This document shows, in pieces, positions 1-6,306 of a stretch of 7,730 nt of DNA (positions are counted from its first letter, which is position 1; each line of letters opens with the position of its first letter). The DNA comes from Syntrophaceae bacterium (GTDB lineage: Bacteria; Desulfobacterota; DTXE01). Below the pieces are notes generated by a model. It was not told the origin of the DNA and did no database searches. It saw only the letters and a list, made by a program, of their open reading frames with translations. The translations under genes and the position numbers were made by a program. Location of the stretch: assembly GCA_012962595.1 (NCBI GenBank), contig DTXE01000184.1:1-7730 (forward strand), in the 5' to 3' direction.

Positions 1-459
1 GATGAAAGGCCCACCGTCCCTGGGCCAATAATGGAGTATAGGGAATTTTCCTAAATCCACATCTTCTCCCTTCAGTATTATCTCTTGGCAGGGGGCGGTT
101 TTGACCTGTTTGGGAAACATATCCGATAGACGCTTTAACTTTGGTATCATTCTGAGTTTTTTGATGAGACCTTGGGGGGCCTCCATCTCTAGGAAGTGAA
201 GTATATCCTGGCCTATTTCATGGAAATCCCTAACCCCTAAAGCCATACACATGCGCCTATAAGACCCAAAGGCATTGGTGAGAACTGGCATATTGTAGCC
301 TTCCACGTTTTCAAACATAAGGGCTGCCCCTTCTTTTTTACAAACCCTATCGGTTATTTCTGTAATCTCTAGATAGGGGCTTACCGGTTCCCTGATTCGC
401 TTGAGTTCTCCTGCCTTATCTAAGGCCTTGATGAATTGATCTAAGTTTTTAAAAGCCAT
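1..459 (-). CDS. UbiD-family decarboxylase, N-terminal part (runs off left edge)
   Basis: The first 153 residues of a protein whose remainder lies outside the window. The N-terminus (MAFKNLDQFIKALDKAGELK, then EITEITDRV, LMFENVEGYNMPVLTNAFGS and, near residue 145, WPRDGGPFI) is typical of UbiD-family (de)carboxylases, normally about 450-600 residues long. These use prenylated FMN; the cofactor and metal site lies mostly beyond the visible part. The gene follows mqnA by 27 nt on the same strand, with GAGG about 9 nt before its ATG. In futalosine-pathway organisms a UbiD-like enzyme (often called MqnL) decarboxylates the prenylated dihydroxynaphthoate, and the position fits that role. The family is clear; the substrate is inferred from context, and another aromatic-acid decarboxylase cannot be excluded. 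Confidence 0.88.
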   Translation of the reverse strand, partial: MAFKNLDQFIKALDKAGELKRIREPVSPYLEITEITDRVCKKEGAALMFENVEGYNMPVLTNAFGSYRRMCMALGVRDFHEIGQDILHFLEMEAPQGLIKKLRMIPKLKRLSDMFPKQVKTAPCQEIILKGEDVDLGKFPILHYWPRDGGPFI

Positions 460-486
460 AATTTGCACCCTCTTAACCTTTACCCC

Positions 487-1347
487 TTACCTGTTACTTT
501 CTTTGATGTCTTCCATAAACTCTAGCATTACAGGAGACTGCAAGACACCCCTTTGAGATAAGTGACTGAAGAATAGCAATAATCCTTGTTGGTGAATCTC
601 CTCAAAATCAAAAATTAGTTTCTGTAAGTAGGTCTTACACTGGCTAGGGCTTATATTAGCCCTAGAGCAAATATGGTGACTGATAGCCTCCAGGTGATTT
701 AGTCCCCATGTCTTTGAGTCCAAAAGTGCCCTATGAACGGCATGTATTGTTTCTGGACACTTAGTATATAGTGCCTTTTTTACTGCCCAAACCGCAAACA
801 CAAAAGGAAGACCAGTTAGCCCAGTCCATACCTCCCCCAAGTCCAGATAATATGGAAACCTATGTTTATTGTTTTTAAGTCTCAAGGCCAAATCCCCAAT
901 GGTTAATCCAGCCACTGCCTCCTCTTCAAGCAGGTTTTCATGAATTTCCCCCTCAATGTACTGAGGAAAAACACCATATTCCTCTAGAGCCAGACGCAAA
1001 AGCATTTGCGATGTTCCAGAAGCAGATGTAATAAGTACTGGACATCCATCCAATTCTTTAATGGGTACCTTGCTAAAAAGAATAACACTGCCTACAGGTC
1101 CATATGAGGAGATGGAAAGATGGGGTAGGAGCAGGTAGTCTTTGTAATGGCGACCATACTCTAAAGAGGATATGGGGCCCATATCCAGTTGGTCATTAGA
1201 CAAAAGCCCATTTAATTGAGATGGAAGCCCTTCTACAATGTGGCAAGGCGCAGATACTATTCCACTTTCCAAGGCATAGTAAATAGGGCTATTGTTTATA
1301 AAGGCTATCTTACCTAGGCGAATGATGTTTTGTAGATTATTTTTCAA
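487..1347 (-). CDS. mqnA: Chorismate dehydratase MqnA
   Basis: A 286-residue cytosolic enzyme of the MqnA/MqnD family (periplasmic-binding-protein-like fold). It catalyses the first committed futalosine step, dehydrating chorismate to 3-[(1-carboxyvinyl)oxy]benzoate. Visible family signatures are RLGKIAFINNSPIYYALE (residues 10-27), LDMGPISSLEYGRH (54-67), LSISSYGPVGSVILFSKVPI (77-96) and the ligand-loop segment ITSASGTSQMLLRLAL. Length matches the family. The start is a TTG at 1347, overlapping the end of mqnX by 11 nt, with AAGG about 9 nt upstream. No in-frame ATG or GTG fits better, and an ATG nearby is out of frame. It is the fifth gene of the leftward operon, probably translated by coupling to mqnX. 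Identity is secure; the exact start is moderately sure. Confidence 0.95.
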   Translation of the reverse strand: MKNNLQNIIRLGKIAFINNSPIYYALESGIVSAPCHIVEGLPSQLNGLLSNDQLDMGPISSLEYGRHYKDYLLLPHLSISSYGPVGSVILFSKVPIKELDGCPVLITSASGTSQMLLRLALEEYGVFPQYIEGEIHENLLEEEAVAGLTIGDLALRLKNNKHRFPYYLDLGEVWTGLTGLPFVFAVWAVKKALYTKCPETIHAVHRALLDSKTWGLNHLEAISHHICSRANISPSQCKTYLQKLIFDFEEIHQQGLLLFFSHLSQRGVLQSPVMLEFMEDIKESNR

Positions 1348-2560
1348 TCCATTTTACCTTTTGTTTAAGACCAGATTCTATAACCGCTTCCTCTAACTCT
1401 ATGGTTGAAAGGAAGGTTGCCTCTAAAGGTATGAATATAAGGTGGGCCTCCTTACCCGGTTCTATGCTGCCTAAAGTACTTTCCATTCCTAAGGCAGTTG
1501 CCCCATAAAGGGATCCCATTTTAAGGATTTCATGGCCTGGTATATGGGAAAACTCCGCCTTTAGATAAGCCATTTCCCGAAAGAGATTAATGTCCTCATT
1601 GCTGGCCAGACTATCGGTACCTAGGGCTATAGGAATATCAGCTTTAAGAAGTTTATCTACTGGGGGGAGGCCTACTTTCAATCTATGATTGCTTAGGGGA
1701 CAGATGCAGACCTTGACTCCTTTTTTCTTCAGTATGTAAATATCTTCATGGTTGATGTGAACCAAATGAACGCATAAGGTTTTGTCACCTAAGAAACCCA
1801 ATTTTGCTAAGTAGGCTACGGGACTTAATCCTGGAGGATTGAAATCAGGATCAAAGGCTTCGATATCCACTAAAAGGTCCTTAAGCGGACCCCCTCCGGT
1901 CATAAGAAAAATAACCTCTTCTTCAGACTCAGCCAGGTGAATGGAGATTATCTGATCATGGCTTTCACTCCAATCCCTTATTTGTCTTAGTATCTCCTTT
2001 GATACAGAATAAGGGGAGTGGGCAGCCAAGGTTATAGGCAGATTGATCCTTTTAGACCATTGAGTGAGCAACTTCAGCAATTGATTCCAATGAACCTTGG
2101 CCTTTTCCATTTTAAGTCCCACAACCTCCAGAAACACCATAGCCTTTATAGGCTTTGAAGTCAAAATAGGTATAGAGAGCCCGGTATTAGTAATGTCTCC
2201 TATAAGAATGGTCCCCGTTTGTTTTAGCCGATCAATGGCCAAAATCATGGCGTCTTTTACCTCTGACGGTGAAGGGATGGATCTTCGCTCAACTAAATTC
2301 CTCAGCCAATCAATGAATCCTTCGCTGTCATCCAGATAGTTTTTTAATGAAGATAGCTCCAGATGGATATGGGCATTGACCAAGGCAGGCATAATAGCTC
2401 CCTTACCATGGTGGAAGACCATTCCAGTTAACCGCTCACATACATCTTTATAAGTTCCCACATGGAGGATGCGTCCTTCATTAATGGCCACTGCACCGTT
2501 TTTAATGGGTGAGGCTGTTATGGGAATAATCCAATCTGCGGTATGTATGGAGACAGGCAT
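1337..2560 (-). CDS. mqnX: Aminofutalosine deaminase MqnX (amidohydrolase superfamily)
   Basis: A 407-residue metal-dependent amidohydrolase of the ATZ/TRZ type. By family and context it deaminates 6-amino-6-deoxyfutalosine to futalosine, which MqnB then hydrolyses. Visible elements are the metal-binding HxH in VNAHIHLELS (H64, H66), AAHSPYS (H181), IHLAESEEE (H208, E211), VHLVHINHED (H265, H268), CPLSNHRLKVG, and the metal aspartate in LGTDSLASNED (D316). The C-terminal GSIEPGKEAHLIFI returns to the small beta domain common to this superfamily. All expected metal and catalytic positions are intact. The ATG abuts the mqnC stop (TAAATG) and no clear Shine-Dalgarno is visible, so translation probably depends on reinitiation after mqnC. 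The superfamily alone could also be annotated as chlorohydrolase or S-adenosylhomocysteine deaminase; the mqn neighbourhood makes MqnX by far the best call. Confidence 0.9.
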   Translation of the reverse strand: MPVSIHTADWIIPITASPIKNGAVAINEGRILHVGTYKDVCERLTGMVFHHGKGAIMPALVNAHIHLELSSLKNYLDDSEGFIDWLRNLVERRSIPSPSEVKDAMILAIDRLKQTGTILIGDITNTGLSIPILTSKPIKAMVFLEVVGLKMEKAKVHWNQLLKLLTQWSKRINLPITLAAHSPYSVSKEILRQIRDWSESHDQIISIHLAESEEEVIFLMTGGGPLKDLLVDIEAFDPDFNPPGLSPVAYLAKLGFLGDKTLCVHLVHINHEDIYILKKKGVKVCICPLSNHRLKVGLPPVDKLLKADIPIALGTDSLASNEDINLFREMAYLKAEFSHIPGHEILKMGSLYGATALGMESTLGSIEPGKEAHLIFIPLEATFLSTIELEEAVIESGLKQKVKWIEK

Positions 2561-3619
2561 TTAGTCCAGCCATTCATAGAGCATATTACGTCTTTGAGCT
2601 CTGAATCCTGCATCTTGAATCAGATGTATCATCTCTTCCCGGGAAAGCCTAAAATACACCCCGGTAGCTGAAACCACGTTTTCTTCGATCATGGTACTTC
2701 CAAGATCGTTGGCTCCAAAGTGCAGGGCCACTTGGGCCACCTTGGGACCCTGAGTAACCCAAGATGCTTGAATATTGAGCACATTATCCAAAGCCAGTCG
2801 TGATAAAGCCAAGGTTCTCAGATAATCTACCCCTGTTGAGGGTTTAATGCTATCAAGTCTGGTATTTTTGGGTTGAAATGGCCATGGGATAAATGCCGTG
2901 AACCCACCAGTCCTTTCCTGAAGGTCTCTAATCTTAAAGAGGTGGTCTACCCTATCCTCCACAGTCTCTATATGACCAAACATCATGGTGGCTGTAGTCT
3001 TTAATCCCAATCTGTGTGCCTCTTCCATAACTTCTAACCACTCAAGAGAGCTGCACTTATTAGGTGAGATAGCCTTTCTTACTCTATCAACCAATATCTC
3101 TGCCCCTCCTCCCGGGATGGAATTTAGTCCAGAATGGATGAGACGGTTTAAAGTTTCTCTCACACTAAGTTGGGAAATCTTGGCAATATGGACAATCTCC
3201 GGTGGTGAAAATCCATGAATATGAATAGGGTAGTGGGATTTGATTCTGCTCAGCATTTCCTCATAGAAATCAATTTTAAGAGTGGGATGAAGTCCACCTT
3301 GGAGGAGTATTTGAACCCCACCTAGTTCTAAAGTCTCCTCAATTTTTTGAGCGAGCTTATTCCAACCAAGAACAAAGGCCTCAGATGAGCCTTGTTTGCG
3401 GTGGAAGGCGCAGAACTTACAGCCAGAGATGCAGATATTGGTATAATTGATATTGCGGTCCATGATGTAGGTAACCACTGGCTCAGGATGAATCTCCCAT
3501 CGTTTTGCATTAGCCAAACTACCTAAGGTCAAAAGATCACCATTTTTAAATAGACTTACGGCCTCCTCCCTAGTAAGTCGCCCGCCACCTAAAATTTTTT
3601 CTCTTATGGCCTTTTCCAA
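2561..3619 (-). CDS. mqnC: Cyclic dehypoxanthinyl futalosine synthase MqnC (radical SAM)
   Basis: A 352-residue radical-SAM enzyme that cyclises dehypoxanthinyl futalosine, the MqnB product, to the cyclic intermediate used by MqnD. The [4Fe-4S] motif is CISGCKFC (C63, C67, C70). MqnC signatures follow: ILLQGGLHPTLKIDFYE, HIHGFSPPEIVHIAK, SIPGGGAEILVDRVRKAISP, TTATMMFGHIET, FTAFIPWPFQP and NIQASWVTQGPK. The QGGLHP and IPWPFQP variants separate it from its paralogue MqnE next door. Length is normal. The start is TTG at 3619, with GAGG about 9 nt upstream inside the last codons of mqnE; only 4 nt separate the mqnE stop from this codon. Activity is oxygen-sensitive as in all [4Fe-4S] radical-SAM enzymes, in line with an anaerobic host. 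Identity is secure. Confidence 0.96.
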   Translation of the reverse strand: MEKAIREKILGGGRLTREEAVSLFKNGDLLTLGSLANAKRWEIHPEPVVTYIMDRNINYTNICISGCKFCAFHRKQGSSEAFVLGWNKLAQKIEETLELGGVQILLQGGLHPTLKIDFYEEMLSRIKSHYPIHIHGFSPPEIVHIAKISQLSVRETLNRLIHSGLNSIPGGGAEILVDRVRKAISPNKCSSLEWLEVMEEAHRLGLKTTATMMFGHIETVEDRVDHLFKIRDLQERTGGFTAFIPWPFQPKNTRLDSIKPSTGVDYLRTLALSRLALDNVLNIQASWVTQGPKVAQVALHFGANDLGSTMIEENVVSATGVYFRLSREEMIHLIQDAGFRAQRRNMLYEWLD

Positions 3620-3623
3620 CTAA

Positions 3624-4709
3624 CTATACCTCGTGATAGAGGGCATCCCGCTCTACTGGTATTCTGCCCGCATCTTTGATAAACCGTATCAACTCATCTT
3701 TAGAAAGACCGTAAGGGCTTTTAGCCCCGGCTGTATGAGTAATCTTTTCTTCTATAATGGTTCCATCTAAGTCATCGGCACCAAAGGAGAGCCCAATCTG
3801 TGCCAGCTTTGGGGTTAAACCCACCCAGTAAGCCTTGATATGAGGTATGTTGTCCAGCAAAAGCCTGGATATTGCTAAATTTTTGAGAGCATCCATGCCT
3901 GTAGGTTCTTTTAGATGTGAGAGTTTGGTGTTATGGGGATGAAAGGGCAAGGGGATAAAACAGAGAAATCCACCTGTTTCATCTTGGACTTTTCTCAAAG
4001 ACAATAGATGATCTACCCTTTCTTCATAGGTCTCAATATGGCCATAAAGCATGGTGGCGTTGGTGGGGATACCTAGGTTGTGGGCACACCTTGTCACGGC
4101 CAACCATCCTTGAGACGAGAGCTTCTTAGGACAGAGTGCCTTTCTTACCCTGGGGCTGAAGACTTCTGCACCACCACCTGGTAGGGAATTTAAACCTGCC
4201 TCTTTCAAAATCATTAGAGTTTTTTCTACCGATATTTTTGACATTTTAGCTATGTGGGCAATCTCTACCGGTGTAAAGGCCTTGAGATGTACATTGGGGC
4301 GTATTTGCTTTATAGTTTTAAGCATAGAGACGTAATAACTGAGGGGTAAGTCCGGATTTATGCCCCCAACTATATGTATCTCCCTGATGGGTTCATTAAC
4401 TTTATCTTTCACCCTTTGAGCAATATCGTCAAGTCCCATTTCATAGGCTAAAGGACTACCCTTCTTTTTACTAAAGGCGCAGAAGAGGCAACCATTAATG
4501 CATATATTGGAGTAATTGATATGCTGGTTGTATACATAGTAGACCTTATTGTCATTTAATCGCTCCTGAACTAGATTGGCCAAAAACCCCAGTGCCAGAA
4601 GGTGATTACTCTGATATAATGTAACACCATCTTCCCGGTTAAGGCGTTGCCTGTCTTTAACCTTTTTATAGATATGCTGTAGGCCAGCCTGTTCTATTAA
4701 CCATTCCAT
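3624..4709 (-). CDS. mqnE: Aminofutalosine synthase MqnE (radical SAM)
   Basis: A 361-residue radical-SAM enzyme that adds the 5'-deoxyadenosyl radical of SAM to 3-[(1-carboxyvinyl)oxy]benzoate and, after rearrangement and CO2 loss, gives 6-amino-6-deoxyfutalosine. The cluster motif is CINGCLFC (C70, C74, C77), preceded by NQHINYSNI. MqnE-type signatures are EIHIVGGINPDLPLSYY, VHLKAFTPVEIAHIAKMS, SLPGGGAEVFSPRVRKALCP, TNATMLYGHIETYEERVDH, FIPLPFHPHNTKLSHL, HIKAYWVGLTPKLAQIGLSFGADDLDGTIIEEKITHTAGA and the C-terminal RIPVERDALY. The ATG overlaps the tetR stop by one base (TAATG), with AGGGGA about 11 nt upstream, so coupling to tetR translation is likely. It is the first biosynthetic gene of the leftward operon. 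Paralogous to MqnC immediately downstream; the motifs leave little doubt which is which. Confidence 0.96.
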   Translation of the reverse strand: MEWLIEQAGLQHIYKKVKDRQRLNREDGVTLYQSNHLLALGFLANLVQERLNDNKVYYVYNQHINYSNICINGCLFCAFSKKKGSPLAYEMGLDDIAQRVKDKVNEPIREIHIVGGINPDLPLSYYVSMLKTIKQIRPNVHLKAFTPVEIAHIAKMSKISVEKTLMILKEAGLNSLPGGGAEVFSPRVRKALCPKKLSSQGWLAVTRCAHNLGIPTNATMLYGHIETYEERVDHLLSLRKVQDETGGFLCFIPLPFHPHNTKLSHLKEPTGMDALKNLAISRLLLDNIPHIKAYWVGLTPKLAQIGLSFGADDLDGTIIEEKITHTAGAKSPYGLSKDELIRFIKDAGRIPVERDALYHEV

Positions 4710-5362
4710 TAGGCGGAGAGTCCCCTTTTGAGGGTATCAACCCACACATTCACTAAACGTTCTACTTCCTCTTGGCTGCATTGAAAAATTCCTAAATGAG
4801 AATCTATAAAAGGCAGATGGTATGCCTGAAGGAAGCGGTCCATCATAGCATCTAGCATAAAAGCCATCATATTTATATCCAGGTCTTTCCTTATTTCTCC
4901 ACGTTCCATTCCGGTCTTAAGCAAAGGCATTAGGTATTTCAAAGAAAAGAACCGAATGGACTGAATGAGCTCATTTTTGAAAGGTACATCGCTTTCAAAA
5001 AGGATTTTTAGATAGGTTTGATAGATATTTGGATGATTCTTGGTAAAGGTGATGCCGGCCAGAAGAGATTGGCGAAGCCTTTCGAAAACTGGTTGGTTTT
5101 CACTTTCTTTTTTTACCTGTTTAAGGGTTTTACCCACCATTTTCACAGCATAATTGAAGATATAGAGAAAAAGCTCTCTTTTGTTGTTAAAGTACTGGTA
5201 GATGGATCCCTTAGCAATCCCCAGCCTTGAGACTATCTTGTTGATGCTTGCTTGTTGGTATCCTTTCTGGGAGAATTCATCTATAGCAACCTCGATGATC
5301 CTTCGTTGCTTGTCAGGACTCAAGTTTAAAAATGTCTTTTTGGCCCCTATCTTCAATTCCAT
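4709..5362 (-). CDS. TetR-family transcriptional regulator leading the mqn operon
   Basis: A 217-residue TetR-type repressor. The N-terminal DNA-binding domain spans about residues 15-62 (SPDKQRRIIEVAIDEFSQKG, then SINKIVSRLGIAKGSIYQYF as the helix-turn-helix, then NNKRELF). The rest is an all-helical ligand and dimerisation domain of unknown specificity. The frame is open upstream to an ATG at 5479. I chose the ATG at 5362 because the extra 39 codons contain a near-consensus promoter (TTGACA-17-TATTAT, 5378-5406), and the shorter protein has the usual TetR size and N-terminus. A palindrome overlaps the -10 and the start codon, implying autoregulation. Being first in the operon and sharing one base with mqnE, it probably controls menaquinone synthesis genes. 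The ligand is unknown. I do not recognise a named orthologue. Confidence 0.88.
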   Translation of the reverse strand: MELKIGAKKTFLNLSPDKQRRIIEVAIDEFSQKGYQQASINKIVSRLGIAKGSIYQYFNNKRELFLYIFNYAVKMVGKTLKQVKKESENQPVFERLRQSLLAGITFTKNHPNIYQTYLKILFESDVPFKNELIQSIRFFSLKYLMPLLKTGMERGEIRKDLDINMMAFMLDAMMDRFLQAYHLPFIDSHLGIFQCSQEEVERLVNVWVDTLKRGLSA

Positions 5363-5382
5363 TGTGACCAGGTGGTCATAAT
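5361..5382. promoter_or_regulatory. Palindromic operator candidate for the TetR regulator
   Basis: A 14-bp perfect inverted repeat, TGACCA-GG-TGGTCA (5365-5378), is extended by one mismatched pair and then three more matched pairs to a 22-bp imperfect palindrome. It overlaps almost all of the -10 element of the leftward promoter, the predicted start point and the first bases of the tetR start codon. Size, symmetry and position are what a TetR homodimer operator needs. Binding here would block RNA polymerase and so repress tetR and the mqnE-C-X-A genes behind it. I noticed no second intact copy elsewhere in the window. Confidence 0.72.
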
Positions 5383-5406
5383 ATATTCTAGACAGGCCTT
5401 TGTCAA
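5378..5406 (-). promoter_or_regulatory. Sigma70-type promoter for tetR-mqnECXA
   Basis: Minus-strand TTGACA (5406-5401), a 17-bp spacer and TATTAT (5383-5378) give a near-consensus housekeeping promoter. Transcription would start near 5369-5373, only about 7-11 nt before the tetR ATG, leaving no space for a Shine-Dalgarno. The -10 lies inside the palindrome at 5361-5382. Confidence 0.75.
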
Positions 5407-5507
5407 GTTGTTTCCAGATGGGTGGCACTTGCAGGATGCTAAATGCCCAGGATATGAAGCTCAAAATTAGTCCCTTCATTTTCGGCCCCTAGCTCTTTGT
5501 TGCTTCC

Positions 5508-5536
5508 TTGACACGTAGAGGGTGCCTATATAGAAT
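5508..5536 (+). promoter_or_regulatory. Sigma70-type promoter for mqnB-mqnD
   Basis: TTGACA (5508-5513), a 17-bp spacer and TAGAAT (5531-5536) form a near-consensus promoter. The predicted start is near 5542-5544, leaving a leader of roughly 14 nt that contains the AAGGG ribosome-binding site of mqnB. It faces away from the tetR promoter; about 100 bp separate the two -35 elements, and I see no convincing site in that stretch. Confidence 0.75.
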
Positions 5537-5556
5537 GGCTTACCAAGGGTGGGCTC

Positions 5557-6306
5557 ATGAATAGGTATTTAGCCTTTACTGCTTCAATCCCGGCAGAGAC
5601 ACAGTATGTACTTGAAGCCATGGAAAATCCCCGGAAGATAACTTTGGGTCAGAGGTTAGCATATAAAGGCAAATTATTTGGAAGGCCTATTATTGTCATG
5701 ATTACCGGTGTAGGCAAGGTCAATGCAGCCCAGTCTATTACGGCTTTACTAGAAAATACAGAGATTGAAACAGTAATAGTCAGTGGGTGTGGTGGAGCTT
5801 ATATCTCTTCTGGACTTGATATTGGTGATATAGCCGTTGCCACAGAGGAGATATACGGGGATGAAGGGGTTTCCCTCCCGGACGGGTGGCAATCCCTGGA
5901 GGGTATAGGTATTCCTATGTTTGAAAAGCAACAAAAGCGCTACTTTAATTGGTTTCCCTTAAATAGCAAACTTGCCAACAAGGTTGTGGATATATTAAAA
6001 ACAGGGCCTATTAAGGCTAAGGTTCTTTCCGGCCCGTTTATTACAGTCTCTCAAGTCAGTGGCTCTAGAGAAATAGGCGAGCTTTTGTACCAACGCTTTC
6101 AGGGCATATGTGAAAATATGGAGGGAGCAGCCATAGCCCATATATGTACATTGTATGACATCCCTCTTTTAGAAATACGGGCAATTAGTAATATGGTAGA
6201 AGATCGGCAACTAAGCCATTGGAATAAAACCATCGCCATTCAAAATTCTCAAAATGCCATTTTAGAGGTTGTTAAGCATTGGAAGGAGGTAATGTGCCAA
6301 TTTTAA
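5557..6306 (+). CDS. mqnB: Futalosine hydrolase MqnB
   Basis: A 249-residue nucleosidase of the purine/uridine phosphorylase superfamily (MTAN-like branch). It hydrolyses futalosine to hypoxanthine and dehypoxanthinyl futalosine, the substrate of MqnC. Visible elements are ITGVGKVNAAQSITALLE (50-67), IVSGCGGAY (74-82), LDIGDIAVATEEIYGDEG (87-104), the substrate-binding GICENMEGAAIAH (183-195) and LLEIRAISNMVEDRQLSHW (204-222). This last segment, with the position of the NMEGAA glutamate, fits futalosine hydrolases better than MTA/SAH nucleosidases. The ATG has AAGGG 7 nt upstream. It heads the rightward unit and overlaps mqnD by 13 nt. The alternative, an aminofutalosine-using MTAN, is less likely because an MqnX deaminase is encoded alongside. 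Confidence 0.92.
   Translation: MNRYLAFTASIPAETQYVLEAMENPRKITLGQRLAYKGKLFGRPIIVMITGVGKVNAAQSITALLENTEIETVIVSGCGGAYISSGLDIGDIAVATEEIYGDEGVSLPDGWQSLEGIGIPMFEKQQKRYFNWFPLNSKLANKVVDILKTGPIKAKVLSGPFITVSQVSGSREIGELLYQRFQGICENMEGAAIAHICTLYDIPLLEIRAISNMVEDRQLSHWNKTIAIQNSQNAILEVVKHWKEVMCQF

Noticed and set aside
460..495. G-rich, repeat-like stretch between mqnA and the UbiD-like gene (GGTAAGGGGTAAAGGTTAAG on the minus strand), considered as a quadruplex or small repeat.
   Set aside because: The units are irregular, G-runs are mostly only two long, and the stretch is adequately explained as spacer plus ribosome-binding site.
2097..2339. Open frames on the plus strand within mqnX (2097-2339), mqnC (2985-3218) and tetR (5018-5230), and on the minus strand within mqnC (3328-3510), mqnB (5749-5934) and mqnD (6470-6676).
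   Set aside because: All are short other-frame or opposite-strand readings of well-conserved genes, without ribosome-binding sites or recognisable motifs.
5420..5460. Imperfect inverted repeat GGCA...TGCC in the centre of the divergent promoter region, considered as a second regulator site.
   Set aside because: The arms are only 4 bp with a 16-nt centre, which is expected by chance.
5363..5479. 39-codon N-terminal extension of the TetR regulator, with a hydrophobic start that could look like a membrane anchor.
   Set aside because: It contains a near-consensus promoter and the operator, TetR proteins normally begin just before the DNA-binding domain, and no ribosome-binding site supports the upstream ATG.
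6279..6293. TTG start for mqnD at 6279, giving five extra residues.
   Set aside because: The strong AAGGAGGT would then lie inside the gene; GTG at 6294 is correctly placed after it and matches the usual N-terminus.
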